A stretch of 53,301 bases of DNA from Alicyclobacillus sp. (GCA_023511295.1 JAIMBT010000027.1:1-53301), one strand, 5' to 3'; shown: positions 26,195 to 36,316, counted from the first letter of the stretch. Notes: generated by a model from the sequence alone, not told the origin. Made by a program: numbers and translations.

Positions 26195-29128
26195 ATGGCT
26201 CACGACCGGATTGTGGTGAAAGGCGCGCGAGCACACAACCTGAAAAACATCGACGTGGTGATTCCACGCGACCGGTTCGTCGTTCTGACCGGCCTCAGCG
26301 GGTCCGGCAAGTCGTCGCTCGCGTTCGACACCATCTATGCGGAGGGACAGCGCCGATACGTCGAGTCTCTGTCCGCCTACGCGCGGCAGTTTCTCGGCCA
26401 GATGGACAAGCCGGACGTGGATGCCATCGAGGGCCTGTCACCGGCCATCTCCATCGACCAGAAGACGACGAGCCGCAACCCCCGCTCGACGGTCGGCACC
26501 GTGACGGAGATCTACGATTACCTGCGCCTCTTGTACGCGCGGATTGGGCACCCGTTCTGTCCGAACTGCAACATTCCCATCAGTTCACAGACCGTCGAGC
26601 AGATGGTCGACCGGATTTTGGAGTATCCGGAGGGAACGCGGATTCAGGTGCTGGCCCCGCTCGTCCGAGGGCGAAAGGGCGAGCACAAGGGCGTCCTCGA
26701 GGACATCAAGAAGAACGGCTACGTGCGGATGCGGGTGGACGGCGAGGTGCGCGAGGTCGCTGAGGCCATCTCATTGGAGAAGAACAAGAAGCACACCATC
26801 GAGATTGTCGTCGACCGGATTGTGGTGCGCGGCGAAATCGGGTCGCGCCTCGCCGATTCGCTGGAGACGGCCTTGGGGCTGTCCGGTGGGCTCGTCTCCA
26901 TCGACGTGATTGGGCAGGAGGAGTTGCTGTTCAGCCAGAACTTCGCGTGCCCAAACTGCGGCTTCAGTGTGGGGGAGCTGGCCCCGCGAATGTTCTCTTT
27001 CAACAGCCCGTTTGGGGCGTGCGAGGCGTGCACGGGACTCGGGGTCCAGATGGAGGTCGACGAGGACTTGGTCATCCCGGACTGGACCAAGTCCATCGAT
27101 GAAGGCGCGGTGGTGCCGTGGATGGGAACGACGTCGACCTACTACCCGCAGTTGCTGAAGGCAGCCTGCCGACATTTCGGCATCCCGACCGACGTGCCGC
27201 TCACCGAGATCGAAAAGGAACAGCTGGACAAGATCCTGTACGGGACTGGAGAGAAGATTCGGTTCACGTTCGAGAACGACTTCGGCCAGACGAAGACGGC
27301 GGAGTTGCCGTACGAAGGGGTCATTCCGAACCTGCGCCGCCGCCACCGCGAGACGGTGTCGGATTCCATCCGGGAGTTCATCGAGGAGTTCATGGGAACG
27401 CAGCCTTGTCCGAAGTGTCGCGGTCGGCGGCTGCGGCCCGAGAGCTTGGCTGTCCGGGTGGGCGACCTGAACATCTCCGAGTTCACAGACCTGGCGGTCC
27501 GAGACGCGCTGGACCACATCAGCGGGCTGCAGCTGAGTGAGAAGGAGGCGACCATCGCCCGCCTGATTCTCAAGGAGATTCAAGCTCGCCTCGGGTTCCT
27601 CCGCGACGTGGGGTTGGACTACCTAACCCTGTCCCGGGCGGCCGGCACCCTGTCGGGTGGCGAGGCACAGCGCATCCGCCTGGCCACCCAGATCGGTTCG
27701 AGCCTGATGGGGGTCCTCTACATCCTGGACGAGCCGTCCATCGGTCTGCACCAACGCGACAACGAACGGCTCATCCGGACATTGCAGCACATGCGCGACC
27801 TCGGCAACACCCTGATTGTCGTGGAGCACGACGAGGACACGATGCTGACGGCGGATTACATCATCGACATGGGGCCCGGTGCCGGTGTGCACGGCGGCGA
27901 AGTCGTCAGTCAGGGGACGCCGGAGGAGATTATGGCGGACCCGAAGTCGCTCACGGGCCAGTACCTGTCGGGGCGTCGATTCATCCCGGTGCCGGCGACG
28001 CGGCGGACGTCGGATGGGCGCAAACTGCGAGTGAAGAAGGCGCGAGAAAACAACTTGAAGAACGTGACGGTGGACATTCCGCTCGGTGTGTTCACCTGTG
28101 TCACCGGTGTGAGCGGGTCTGGAAAGTCTACGCTGGTCAACGAGATCATCTACAAGACCCTGGCGCGCGACCTGAACCGGGCGCGCGTACGTCCGGGCGC
28201 GTCGGACGGGATGGAGGGCCTCGAACACCTGGACAAGGTGGTCGATATCGACCAGTCGCCGATTGGCCGTACGCCGCGTTCCAACCCGGCGACCTACACC
28301 GGTGTGTTTGACGACATCCGCGACCTCTTTGCGACGACCAATGAGGCCAAGATGCGCGGTTATAAGAAGGGCCGGTTCAGCTTCAACGTCCGCGGTGGCC
28401 GCTGCGAGGCTTGCAAGGGCGACGGCATCATCAAGATTGAGATGCACTTCCTGCCGGATGTCTACGTGCCGTGCGAAGTCTGCAAGGGCAAGCGGTACAA
28501 CCGCGAAACCTTGGAAGTAAAGTACAAGGGAAAGAGCATCGCGGACGTGCTCGATATGACGATTGAGGACGCGTTGGCATTCTTTGAAAACATCCCGCGC
28601 ATCACGCGACGCTTGCAGACGCTCGTGGACGTCGGCCTCGGGTACATGAAGGTGGGGCAGCCGGCGACGACGCTGTCGGGCGGGGAGGCGCAGCGGATTA
28701 AGCTTGCGTCGGAGCTGCACCGGCGCACGACGGGGCGGACCCTGTACATCCTCGACGAGCCGACGACCGGTCTGCACGTCGCCGACATTGAGCGGCTGCT
28801 GGCGGTGTTGCACCGGCTGGTGGACGGCGGCGACAGCGTGCTCGTGATTGAACACAACCTCGACGTGATTAAGACGGCGGACCACCTGATTGACCTCGGC
28901 CCGGAAGGAGGCGAGGCAGGCGGTCGCGTGATTGCGACGGGCACACCGGAGGACCTGACGCGTGTGGCCGCGTCCTACACCGGCCGCTTCCTGAAACCCA
29001 TCCTGGTGCGGGACAAGGCCCGCGCCGAAGGGTACGCGCTTGCCGCGTCGCCGTCGATGGCGACCCTGGCCGCGGAGCGCAAGGCAACGCTCGAGACGGA
29101 GCCCGCGCGCGAGTCACGGCGCGCCTGA
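26195..29128 (+). CDS. uvrA: Excinuclease ABC subunit A
   Basis: A 977-residue ABC-type DNA damage sensor that loads UvrB. Two ATPase modules: Walker [10 protein letters not shown] near residue 31 and GVSGSGKST near 640, each with an ABC signature (LSGGEAQRI) and Walker B (YILDEPS/YILDEPT). Zinc motifs are visible: CPNCN and CPNCGFS...CEACTGLG in the first half, CEACKGDG and CEVCKGKR in the second. ATG 26195 follows GGAGGTG. Normal UvrA is about 940-960 residues; the extra is a short charged C-terminal tail. Confidence 0.98.
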   Translation: MAHDRIVVKGARAHNLKNIDVVIPRDRFVVLTGLSGSGKSSLAFDTIYAEGQRRYVESLSAYARQFLGQMDKPDVDAIEGLSPAISIDQKTTSRNPRSTVGTVTEIYDYLRLLYARIGHPFCPNCNIPISSQTVEQMVDRILEYPEGTRIQVLAPLVRGRKGEHKGVLEDIKKNGYVRMRVDGEVREVAEAISLEKNKKHTIEIVVDRIVVRGEIGSRLADSLETALGLSGGLVSIDVIGQEELLFSQNFACPNCGFSVGELAPRMFSFNSPFGACEACTGLGVQMEVDEDLVIPDWTKSIDEGAVVPWMGTTSTYYPQLLKAACRHFGIPTDVPLTEIEKEQLDKILYGTGEKIRFTFENDFGQTKTAELPYEGVIPNLRRRHRETVSDSIREFIEEFMGTQPCPKCRGRRLRPESLAVRVGDLNISEFTDLAVRDALDHISGLQLSEKEATIARLILKEIQARLGFLRDVGLDYLTLSRAAGTLSGGEAQRIRLATQIGSSLMGVLYILDEPSIGLHQRDNERLIRTLQHMRDLGNTLIVVEHDEDTMLTADYIIDMGPGAGVHGGEVVSQGTPEEIMADPKSLTGQYLSGRRFIPVPATRRTSDGRKLRVKKARENNLKNVTVDIPLGVFTCVTGVSGSGKSTLVNEIIYKTLARDLNRARVRPGASDGMEGLEHLDKVVDIDQSPIGRTPRSNPATYTGVFDDIRDLFATTNEAKMRGYKKGRFSFNVRGGRCEACKGDGIIKIEMHFLPDVYVPCEVCKGKRYNRETLEVKYKGKSIADVLDMTIEDALAFFENIPRITRRLQTLVDVGLGYMKVGQPATTLSGGEAQRIKLASELHRRTTGRTLYILDEPTTGLHVADIERLLAVLHRLVDGGDSVLVIEHNLDVIKTADHLIDLGPEGGEAGGRVIATGTPEDLTRVAASYTGRFLKPILVRDKARAEGYALAASPSMATLAAERKATLETEPARESRRA

Positions 29129-29142
29129 CAGGAGGTGAGCGG

Positions 29143-30399
29143 ATGCAGGTACATCCTCCGTGGAGGGAGGCGTTGGACGCCTTCACCCGCGCGTTTGGCG
29201 TGTCGCCCCGCATTGTGGACGGCCCCTGCCAGCCGAGGGTAGGTGCTGCCGTTGCGGCCGACCTCGCCGCTGCATCAGATCCCCTTCGGTCCGCTGATCT
29301 CGGTGGCGCCCCGCCGCACGGCCCGGGCATTGGCTGCGCCGCTCGGCGAGAGCCTGGCGCGTGGTGGTGCGAGGGCGATCTGTGGTTCGTACAGTTGGAT
29401 TGGGATACATCCGCAGCCTTTCCCGGCCTCCCGGCGGACCCTGCCGTGCGGTCGCTCCTCAGTTTGGCGCTGCGGGGCTCGGTGCAACCGCGTTGGCAGG
29501 AGATCCTGGTCCAACAGGCTCTGAACGGACTCCGCGCAGCAGCGCAGGGCGACTGGGAACGGACCCGGCGGACCCTCGCCGACGCTCGCGACGCGGTTCG
29601 GATACAGATTCCGACCGACGCCCTGCGGATGCCGGGGGCCTTTGTCTGGGTGGAGTTCCACCTCGGCGCCGAGCAATCCGTCGGCACGCTCCGCCCTGAG
29701 CTACGCTCCCTGGTCGAGGAGGTTGCCGAAACATCGCCAGACTTCCGGCTCATCGGCTGGGCAGAGACGCCGGCGGTCCTGGGGTTCGTGACGGCCGATG
29801 CATCCGCGGCTGTGGACGGGGACGAGACGGAGGTGGACTCGGATGGCGGCCCGTCTCCCGAGAACGACGAGCGGATGATTGGAACCATTCGAGTCCGCTC
29901 GGTCGTCCAGCAGCTCCTAGCCGCCCTGGAATCAGATGCCCTGTTGGCAGCCCAGGCGTCGGTGGGCCGTGTCGTCGACCGGCTGGAGACATGGCCGGAC
30001 GGGCTGTGCACGTTGGTCGACGCGTGCTGCCAGCACGTTCGGTTTGCGCCTGGACGATCCGTTTTTGCATGGGGCGAGCGGCCGCTGTTGCAACTCCTGG
30101 CGGGGATCGGCAACGAGCGGGTGGCAGCTTTTCTACAGGCGGCCCGGCGCCGCGGAGCGTTGACCCTCGACCCGGACATGGCGGAGACCCTGCAGGGCAT
30201 GTTGCAGGCCAACCTGAACATCAGCGAGGCGGCGCGGTTGCTGTACCTGCACCGCAACACGCTGATGAACCGGATTGAGCGCATCCGAATGCAAACCGGC
30301 TACGACGTTCGGCAGTTCGACGACGCCTTGCTGCTGTGGCTGGCACAGTTGCTGGCGCGAAGCGACAGCGACCGCCTCTCCGGACGCCCGGCTCCCTGA
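29143..30399 (+). CDS. PucR/CdaR-type regulator with C-terminal HTH
   Basis: A 418-residue protein. The C-terminal 60 residues match the PucR-type HTH: TLQGMLQANLNISEAARLLYLHRNTLMNRIERI, the diagnostic block of this class. The N-terminal 330 residues are not a recognised ligand domain; they look like a degenerate sensory region with an acidic linker (about 220-245). ATG 29143 follows AGGAGG. The next gene is an MsmX/UgpC-type sugar ABC ATPase, so control of carbohydrate uptake is possible (inference). It lies 14 bases after uvrA and may be partly co-transcribed. Confidence 0.82.
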   Translation: MQVHPPWREALDAFTRAFGVSPRIVDGPCQPRVGAAVAADLAAASDPLRSADLGGAPPHGPGIGCAARREPGAWWCEGDLWFVQLDWDTSAAFPGLPADPAVRSLLSLALRGSVQPRWQEILVQQALNGLRAAAQGDWERTRRTLADARDAVRIQIPTDALRMPGAFVWVEFHLGAEQSVGTLRPELRSLVEEVAETSPDFRLIGWAETPAVLGFVTADASAAVDGDETEVDSDGGPSPENDERMIGTIRVRSVVQQLLAALESDALLAAQASVGRVVDRLETWPDGLCTLVDACCQHVRFAPGRSVFAWGERPLLQLLAGIGNERVAAFLQAARRRGALTLDPDMAETLQGMLQANLNISEAARLLYLHRNTLMNRIERIRMQTGYDVRQFDDALLLWLAQLLARSDSDRLSGRPAP

Positions 30400-30518
30400 G
30401 GGAGGGCAGGGCGAGGTGCCCTGTCGCCGCGATGAAAGCCGTTGCACGTTGCCTGTCGAAGCGCCTGGATGAAAGATTTATACTTCTGGTAGAGAGTTCG
30501 ACAAGGAGGGCGATGTAC

Positions 30519-31658
30519 ATGGCACGCGTGCAGCTGAACAGCATTTGGAAGCGGTATTCTGGAGACGTTGTGGCGGTGAAAGACTTCAACCTGGACATCC
30601 AGGACAAGGAGTTCGTGGTGTTCGTCGGGCCCTCTGGGTGCGGCAAGACGACGACGCTGCGGATGATTGCGGGTCTGGAAGACATCAGCTCCGGCGACCT
30701 GTACATCGGCGAACGGCGGGTGAACGACGTCGCTCCAAAGGACCGGGACATCGCGATGGTGTTCCAGAACTACGCGCTGTATCCGCACATGACGGTGTAC
30801 CAGAACATGGCGTTCGGCCTGAAGCTGCGGAAGTTGCCGAAGAGCGAGATTGACCAGCGCGTCCGCGAAGCGGCTCAGATCTTGGATATCGAGCACCTGC
30901 TCGACCGCAAGCCAAAAGCGCTCTCCGGCGGTCAGCGCCAGCGCGTCGCGTTGGGGCGGGCGATTGTCCGCGAGCCGCAGGTGTTCCTGATGGATGAGCC
31001 GCTGTCCAACCTCGACGCGAAGTTGCGCGTGCAGATGCGCGCGGAGATCCGCAAACTCCACCAGCGGATTCAGACCACCGTCATCTACGTCACGCACGAC
31101 CAGACGGAGGCGATGACGATGGGGGACCGGATTGTCGTCATGCGTGACGGGGTCATCCAACAGGTGGACACGCCGCAACAGGTGTACAACTTCCCAGTGA
31201 ACATGTTCGTCGCAGGCTTCATCGGGTCTCCGGCCATGAACTTCATCAAGGGCGAGCTCGTTCAGGAGAGCGACGCCGTTTTCTTCCGCGCCCCGCAGGT
31301 CAACATCCGGCTGCAGGAAGGGCGTTATGCCGCACTGCGCCAGGCGGGTGTGATTGGGAAAGAAGTGGTGCTCGGGGTGCGCCCGGAAGACCTGCACAAC
31401 GAGGAGATGTACCTCAACACCTACCCGGATGCGGTGTTAAATGCGCGCGTGGAGGTCGCGGAGAACATGGGGTCCGAGGTCTATGCGCACGTCAACGTCG
31501 GCGGTCAGACCATCATCTCGCGCGTGAATTCGAGGTACCATCTGACACCAGGCGAGGAGTTGAAATTGGCGGTGGACCTGAACAAGGCGCACATCTTTGA
31601 CGCGGCGTCGGAGGTTGCGGTTCCGCACAGTACGGCGGAAGCTGTCGCGGCGAAATGA
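30519..31658 (+). CDS. Carbohydrate ABC transporter ATPase of the MsmX/UgpC/MalK type
   Basis: A 379-residue importer ATPase: Walker A GPSGCGKTT, Q-loop MVFQNYALYPHMTVYQN, signature LSGGQRQR, Walker B VFLMDEPLSNLD, then a C-terminal regulatory OB/TOBE domain (about 240-370). MsmX-like ATPases serve several sugar importers; no permease or binding protein gene is adjacent, which supports a shared role. ATG 30519 is preferred over ATG 30513 because AAGGAGGG ends 8 bases before it. Its stop overlaps the hprK start (ATGA), a close translational link between sugar uptake and carbon control. Confidence 0.92.
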   Translation: MARVQLNSIWKRYSGDVVAVKDFNLDIQDKEFVVFVGPSGCGKTTTLRMIAGLEDISSGDLYIGERRVNDVAPKDRDIAMVFQNYALYPHMTVYQNMAFGLKLRKLPKSEIDQRVREAAQILDIEHLLDRKPKALSGGQRQRVALGRAIVREPQVFLMDEPLSNLDAKLRVQMRAEIRKLHQRIQTTVIYVTHDQTEAMTMGDRIVVMRDGVIQQVDTPQQVYNFPVNMFVAGFIGSPAMNFIKGELVQESDAVFFRAPQVNIRLQEGRYAALRQAGVIGKEVVLGVRPEDLHNEEMYLNTYPDAVLNARVEVAENMGSEVYAHVNVGGQTIISRVNSRYHLTPGEELKLAVDLNKAHIFDAASEVAVPHSTAEAVAAK

Positions 31659-32614
31659 GTACGGAGCGGTCTGTCAGCGTCCGCGAGCTGATGGAGGGTC
31701 TGAACTTGACGCTGTTCACGCCCGACGCTGACCTGGAGCGCCCCATCACGACCGTGGACATCAACCGGCCAGGCCTTGCGCTGGCCGGTTACCTCCGTTA
31801 CCACGCCGCGGACCGGATTCAGCTGCTCGGGCGCTCGGAGTTGTCGTTCCTGCGCGGGATGGACGCGCGTGAACAGGCGCTGCGGCTGTTCGCCTTCTGC
31901 TCCTACGAGCAGACTCCGTGCGTCGTGGTCGCGCGGGGCGAGACGCCGCCGGACGCGCTGTTTCGGGAAGCGGCGATGCGGAGGCTGCCGATTCTCGGCA
32001 GCCACATGGTGACAACGCGCGCCGCGGCCATCCTCTCGAGTTTTCTCGAGGAGCGCCTTGCTCCCGAGACGCTGGTGCACGGTGTGCTCGTCGACGTGTA
32101 TGGAATCGGCATCTTGATCACCGGATCGAGCGGGATTGGTAAGAGTGAGACAGCGCTCGAGCTGATTAAACGCGGCCATCGATTGGTCGCGGACGACGCG
32201 GTGGTCATTCGCCAGGTGTCGGACGATACGCTGGTCGGGAGCCCTCCGCCGCTGCTGCAGTACTTGCTTGAGATTCGCGGCCTCGGTGTCCTCAACGCCA
32301 TGACGCTGTTCGGCGCTGGCGCGGTGCGGACGCACAAGAAGGTCGTGATGGTCGTCCACCTGGAGGCGTGGCAGGAGGATATGGCGTACGACCGGCTCGG
32401 GATTGACGAGGAAACCATCCGCATCCTGGACCTCGACCTCCCGCTGCTGACCATCCCGGTCCGCCCCGGCCGCAACCTCGCGGTCATCATCGAGGTGGCA
32501 GCCATGAACCACCGGCTGAAGCGCATCGGCTTCAATGCGGCGCAGACCTTCTCCGAGCAGTTGGCGCGCGCTATCCGCGATGAAGCCTCCGGAACGGACA
32601 CACCCGGTGTGTAA
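31655..32614 (+). CDS. hprK: HPr kinase/phosphorylase
   Basis: A 319-residue bifunctional enzyme that phosphorylates Ser46 of HPr and Crh when glycolytic intermediates are high and removes the phosphate when they fall. His142 (VHG), Walker A GSSGIGKS at 157-164, the catalytic region RGHRLVADD near 174-181 and the signature LEIRGLGVLNAMTLFGAGAV are all present. ATG 31655 overlaps the preceding stop. The usual downstream lgt gene is absent. A Crh-like substrate is encoded at 43084 in the same window. Confidence 0.96.
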   Translation: MSTERSVSVRELMEGLNLTLFTPDADLERPITTVDINRPGLALAGYLRYHAADRIQLLGRSELSFLRGMDAREQALRLFAFCSYEQTPCVVVARGETPPDALFREAAMRRLPILGSHMVTTRAAAILSSFLEERLAPETLVHGVLVDVYGIGILITGSSGIGKSETALELIKRGHRLVADDAVVIRQVSDDTLVGSPPPLLQYLLEIRGLGVLNAMTLFGAGAVRTHKKVVMVVHLEAWQEDMAYDRLGIDEETIRILDLDLPLLTIPVRPGRNLAVIIEVAAMNHRLKRIGFNAAQTFSEQLARAIRDEASGTDTPGV

Positions 32615-32615
32615 G

Positions 32616-32643
32616 GCGGCCTTGCGGGTGTGCGGAAGGCCGC
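32616..32643 (+). terminator. Hairpin directly after hprK
   Basis: GCGGCCTT (32616-32623) pairs exactly with AAGGCCGC (32636-32643) around a 12-base loop, starting 2 bases after the hprK stop. No T run follows. Probably a terminator or 3' stabiliser of the ABC ATPase-hprK unit. Confidence 0.45.
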
Positions 32644-32691
32644 GCGGCAACCTGTGAACCTTTTGGGGCAATGTCTGATGGTGTCGAAAAT

Positions 32692-32753
32692 AGGGGAGGA
32701 AACTCGCCCCCTCTGTCGAACCCGTAACGGGTGACGAGAGAGAGGGGTTTTTT
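32692..32753 (+). promoter_or_regulatory. Attenuator-like leader with terminator stem before the M23 peptidase gene
   Basis: CCCCTCT (32708-32714) pairs with AGAGGGG (32741-32747), enclosing a nested ACCCG/CGGGT stem, and six T follow at 32748-32753: a terminator. An upstream AGGGG (32692-32696) can pair instead with CCCCT (32708-32712), which would break the terminator. The right arm GAGGGG is also the likely ribosome site of the next gene (ATG 32758). No known ligand class is recognised with confidence. Confidence 0.55.
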
Positions 32754-32757
32754 CGGG

Positions 32758-34281
32758 ATGCTGACAGAGCGTCTGCGGCGGGGTCGGTCATCCGCCGCAA
32801 CGAAGCGCCAGCCAGGCCGACAACCATCCGGGATGCAGACAGGTGCAGTGGTCGCAAAAAATACCGGTTTTCGACAGTGGGTGCGAACCTGCCGGGCGTA
32901 TTGGCGTACACAATGGTCGGAGGTGCCCGCGGGTCGGCTGTTGGCAGCGACAGCCGCCGCGTGCGCCGTTTTGATGGGCGGCTCCTACATCGCGCTGGAC
33001 CGCCTGCACCACACGTCCTCGTGGCTGCGGGTGTTCAGCAACGGGTCCTACGTCGGGATGATCCCCGACAATCCCCAAGTGATGGACGCGGTGGCGCGCA
33101 CCGCGGACGGGTACGGTGTCAACGTGCAGTTCGCGCCGATTCACACACACGTTTCCCCGAACTACGCTTGGCAGTCTGTTGCCAGCCTGCCGACCCGCGC
33201 GGTGGCGGTTCGGTACAACGGGCAGGTCGTCGCGTATACCGACTCCCGCACCGATGCGCGGAAGATCCTGCAGACCGTGAAACAGGCGTTGACGCCGCGC
33301 GGTCTGCAGCCCGGTGCGAACGTGGCGTTCGTCGGGACGGTCGGAACCGCTGCGACGGTGGTTCCGGTGAGTCAAATCCTTGACCCCGACGCCGCCGTGC
33401 GGCTGCTGCTGAACGAAGCGCACGGGCAGCTGGCGGGGCGCTCGGCGAGCCTCCACAGCCTCACGCTGGGCCTCGGCACGGATGCAGGGGCGGCGTCCCA
33501 GACGCTGCTGCGCACGGGCAGCGCTTCCTCGGGTTCAGGGTTGGCGCTGACGGGATTTTCCGACGTCATCGGGGGAACCGGGTCCAGCCCGCAACAGGGC
33601 CAGGACCGGCCGCTGCCCGCTGCCCTGTTGTCGAGTCCGCCGAAGATTCAGGTGCAAGCGACGGAAACCGTGACACAGTTGGTCTCCATCCCGGCGCCGG
33701 TACACTACGTGAAGGACCCGCACCTCGGCGTCGGTGCGGTTTCCGTCGTCAAGCGGGGTCATGCGGGGAAGGCCAGGGAGCACGTGCAGGTCACATTTGT
33801 GAACGGCATGAAGGTCGGCGAGCGGGTGCTCGATAGACAGTTGGTCACCCCGCCACAGGCGGAAGTCGCGAAACAGGGCACCAACCCAGGTGTCGCCGCG
33901 GGGGCGTGGGTCTGGCCCACCACGCAGACGGACATCACGTCGGGCTTCGGGTGGCGCGACCTCGGGGGACGGTCCGACTTCCACCCCGGGATTGACATCG
34001 GGGTGCCCATTGGGACACCGGTCTACGCGACGAACAACGGTGTGGTTGTGGAGGCAGGTTGGAACAGCGGCGGTTACGGGAACTGGGTGATGATTGATAA
34101 CGGAAATGGCGTGGAGACCATTTTCGGCCACCTGTCCGAGGTGGACGTACACAGCGGACAAATCGTCGCCAAGGGAGATGAGATTGGTCGCTCTGGAGAT
34201 ACCGGCAACTCGACGGGGCCGCACCTGCACTACGAAGTTCGGGTGAACGGGACGCCCGTCTCGCCGTGGAAGTACACCTGA
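32758..34281 (+). CDS. M23 peptidase with G5 domain, membrane-anchored
   Basis: A 507-residue cell-wall hydrolase. Basic N-terminus, one helix (about 64-82), a long extracellular region with Ser/Gly-rich linker (about 235-285), a G5 domain (about 300-375: ETVTQLVSIPAPVHYVKDP) and a C-terminal LytM/M23 domain with zinc ligands in SGFGWRDLGGRSDFHPGIDI and the final TGPHLHYEV. It should cut peptidoglycan cross-bridges. ATG 32758 is chosen because GAGGGG lies 10 bases upstream; the frame from GTG 32731 runs through the terminator stem. Its leader suggests regulation at transcription or translation. Confidence 0.9.
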   Translation: MLTERLRRGRSSAATKRQPGRQPSGMQTGAVVAKNTGFRQWVRTCRAYWRTQWSEVPAGRLLAATAAACAVLMGGSYIALDRLHHTSSWLRVFSNGSYVGMIPDNPQVMDAVARTADGYGVNVQFAPIHTHVSPNYAWQSVASLPTRAVAVRYNGQVVAYTDSRTDARKILQTVKQALTPRGLQPGANVAFVGTVGTAATVVPVSQILDPDAAVRLLLNEAHGQLAGRSASLHSLTLGLGTDAGAASQTLLRTGSASSGSGLALTGFSDVIGGTGSSPQQGQDRPLPAALLSSPPKIQVQATETVTQLVSIPAPVHYVKDPHLGVGAVSVVKRGHAGKAREHVQVTFVNGMKVGERVLDRQLVTPPQAEVAKQGTNPGVAAGAWVWPTTQTDITSGFGWRDLGGRSDFHPGIDIGVPIGTPVYATNNGVVVEAGWNSGGYGNWVMIDNGNGVETIFGHLSEVDVHSGQIVAKGDEIGRSGDTGNSTGPHLHYEVRVNGTPVSPWKYT

Positions 34282-34327
34282 GCCTGGCGTCTGTGGGCGG
34301 ATGGTGAAGTGCCGGTGAGGACAGAGG

Positions 34328-34362
34328 AGCGCCCGCTCTCGGAGAGGCCGAGGGCGGGCGCT
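34328..34362. terminator. Bidirectional terminator between the M23 gene and argS
   Basis: A 15-bp stem: 34328-34342 pairs with 34348-34362 with one wobble, loop AGAGG. It lies between two convergent genes. T tracts are weak on both sides. Confidence 0.8.
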
Positions 34363-34372
34363 GTCGTCTTCC

Positions 34373-36091
34373 TCACATGGCTTCCGGAGCGCGCAATCCC
34401 AGCAAGCCGAGTGTGTAGGCGATGAACCGGCGCGTTGCATCGGTCAGGCCGAGGCGGAACGCGCGGGTCTGTGCGTCCGGCGCGGCGAGGATGGGCGCGT
34501 CGTGGTAAAACCGGTTGAAGGCGTGGCACACGTCCAGCACCAGGCGGGCCATCAACGACGGATCAAACTGGGCGAGGGCTCGTTCAAACACCTCATTCGC
34601 CTTTCCCATCTCCGTCACCAAGGCCCACTCGGAATCGAGCAGTGGACCTTCGGCTGGGGCGAGGTCCGTCGTCAGGTCGGAGGGGAACTCGCTGGCGGCG
34701 CGGCGCAGGACGCTACACGCGCGCGCGTGGGTATATTGGACGTATGGGCCCGTTTCGCCGTCGAAGTTGAGGACATCCTCGTAGCGGAAGTCGACGTCGT
34801 GCATGCGGTAGTTCTTCAGGTCGTTGAACACGACGGCGCCAATCCCCACCTGTTCTGCCACCCAATCCTTGTCCGGCAGGTCCGGATTCTTTGCCTCGAT
34901 GATCTGGCGCGTGTCGGCGACGGCCCGGTCGAGCACGTCCTCCAGGTAAACCACCTTACCGCGGCGGGTTGACATCCGCTCGCCGTTGTACTTCATCATC
35001 CCAAAGGCGACGTGGCGGCAGTTCGCAGCCCAATCCCGGCCCATGAGTTCCAGAACTTTGAACACCTGCTGGAAATGCAGCGTCTGTTCACCGCCGACCA
35101 CGTAGAACAAGCGGTTGGCGCCGAGAACGTCGTGGCGGTAGAGGGCGGCTGCCAAGTCGCGCGTCGGGTAGATGGTGGCTCCGTCCGACTTGAGGATGAT
35201 GCACGGCGGCATGTTCCACTCCGACAGGTCCACGACCAAGGCTCCGTCACTCTCGGTCAGCAGGCCGCGACTTCGCAACTCGTCGACCACCGCGTCCATT
35301 TTGTCGTTGTAGAAGCTCTCCCCGAGCGTGAACTCAAACGAGACGCCGAGGCGGTCGTACATCGCCTGAAACACCTTCAGGCTCTCATCGATAAACCATT
35401 GCCAGAGGCGGGTTGCCTCCGGGTCACCGTCTTCGAGGCGTTTGAACCACGCTCGCCCCTCGTCGTCCAGTTCCGGGTTGTCCTTCGCCTCCGCGTGGAA
35501 GCGCACGTAGAGGTGAAAGAGTTCCTTGACTGGGTCGCGCCGGACGGTCTCCTCGTCGCCCCAGCGCAGGTACGCTGCAATCACCTTGCCGAACTGGGTC
35601 CCCCAGTCGCCGAGGTGGTTGACGCCGAGAACCGTCGCGCCGTCCGCCCGGAAGAGGTTGGCCAGTGCGTGCCCAATCACGGTGGAGCGCAGATGCCCGA
35701 CGCCAAACGGTTTCGCGATGTTCGGTGCCGAGTAGTCGATGGCGACGGTGTCACCGGCGCTGCTTTGGCGTGAGAAGACCGTTTCCGGATGGGCGCTCAG
35801 TGCCGAGATGAGGGTTCGTGCGACGCGCCCGCGCGCTACGCGGACATTGACGTAGCCTCCGGTGGCCTGCACACTTTCGAACCGGCCCGTTGCTGCCAGT
35901 TGGTCCGCGAGGTCCGCTGCGATGGCGGGGGGCGCCTTGCGCAGCACCTTCGCAAATCGGAAGCAGGGCAGCGCTAAGTCGCCGAGCTCCGGGTTCGGCG
36001 GGTACTCAATCAAGGCTGCGACTTCGTCGGCTGCGAGCCCGACCAGTGGGGCCGCGACCTCGGCGATGGCTTGTTTCTCAGTCTGTATCAT
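34373..36091 (-). CDS. argS: Arginyl-tRNA synthetase
   Basis: A 572-residue class I synthetase. The N-terminal Add-1 domain covers about 1-115; the HIGH-type motif is GVGH at 130-133 within NIAKPFGVGHLRS; MSTRRGKVV takes the place of KMSKS; the C-terminal anticodon-binding DALR domain (about 450-572) starts at DFDGETGPYVQYTHAR. It charges tRNA-Arg. AGGAGG stands before ATG 36091. It has its own consensus promoter and a structured leader on the minus strand. Confidence 0.97.
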   Translation of the reverse strand: MIQTEKQAIAEVAAPLVGLAADEVAALIEYPPNPELGDLALPCFRFAKVLRKAPPAIAADLADQLAATGRFESVQATGGYVNVRVARGRVARTLISALSAHPETVFSRQSSAGDTVAIDYSAPNIAKPFGVGHLRSTVIGHALANLFRADGATVLGVNHLGDWGTQFGKVIAAYLRWGDEETVRRDPVKELFHLYVRFHAEAKDNPELDDEGRAWFKRLEDGDPEATRLWQWFIDESLKVFQAMYDRLGVSFEFTLGESFYNDKMDAVVDELRSRGLLTESDGALVVDLSEWNMPPCIILKSDGATIYPTRDLAAALYRHDVLGANRLFYVVGGEQTLHFQQVFKVLELMGRDWAANCRHVAFGMMKYNGERMSTRRGKVVYLEDVLDRAVADTRQIIEAKNPDLPDKDWVAEQVGIGAVVFNDLKNYRMHDVDFRYEDVLNFDGETGPYVQYTHARACSVLRRAASEFPSDLTTDLAPAEGPLLDSEWALVTEMGKANEVFERALAQFDPSLMARLVLDVCHAFNRFYHDAPILAAPDAQTRAFRLGLTDATRRFIAYTLGLLGLRAPEAM

Positions 36092-36121
36092 CCGCGCGCC
36101 TCCTGTGTGTGCGCCGAATCG

Positions 36122-36177
36122 GTCCGGTCCGCTACAGTCGGCGCCGTCGTACGGGCTCGCTTGTGAAGCGGACGGAC
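36122..36177 (-). promoter_or_regulatory. Long hairpin in the argS leader
   Basis: On the minus strand GTCCGTCCGCT (36177-36167) can pair with AGCGGACCGGAC (36133-36122), 11 pairs with one bulged C, enclosing a 33-base GC-rich loop. It ends about 30 bases before the argS start. No T-box core or terminator is visible. May control argS translation or mRNA stability. Confidence 0.4.
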
Positions 36178-36204
36178 GCCTACGCGCCCAATTCCAGTGC
36201 GTCT

Positions 36205-36233
36205 ATTATAGAGGTTGCCTTTGGTGTGGTCAA
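36205..36233 (-). promoter_or_regulatory. Consensus sigma-A promoter of argS
   Basis: Read on the minus strand: TTGACC (36233-36228), 17-base spacer, TATAAT (36210-36205). Start expected near 36198, giving a leader of about 107 bases before argS. Confidence 0.88.
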
Positions 36234-36307
36234 AAGGCGCCCCTTTCCGTCCGGATTCTGTTCATTTCGGCAGACGTTGGCAAGCCCTTCATGGACCCAT
36301 GACCCTG

Positions 36308-36316
36308 TGATATAAT
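36308..36316 (+). promoter_or_regulatory. Extended -10 promoter of the TPR gene
   Basis: TGATATAAT is a perfect extended -10. The -35 region (TTCATG at 36288-36293, 17-base spacing) is weak. It faces away from the argS promoter. Confidence 0.7.

Noticed and set aside
32616-32757. Cyclic di-AMP (ydaO) riboswitch before the M23 gene
   Set aside because: The gene type fits and fragments look similar, but the 5' half and conserved boxes are not recognisable; kept only as an unclassified attenuator.
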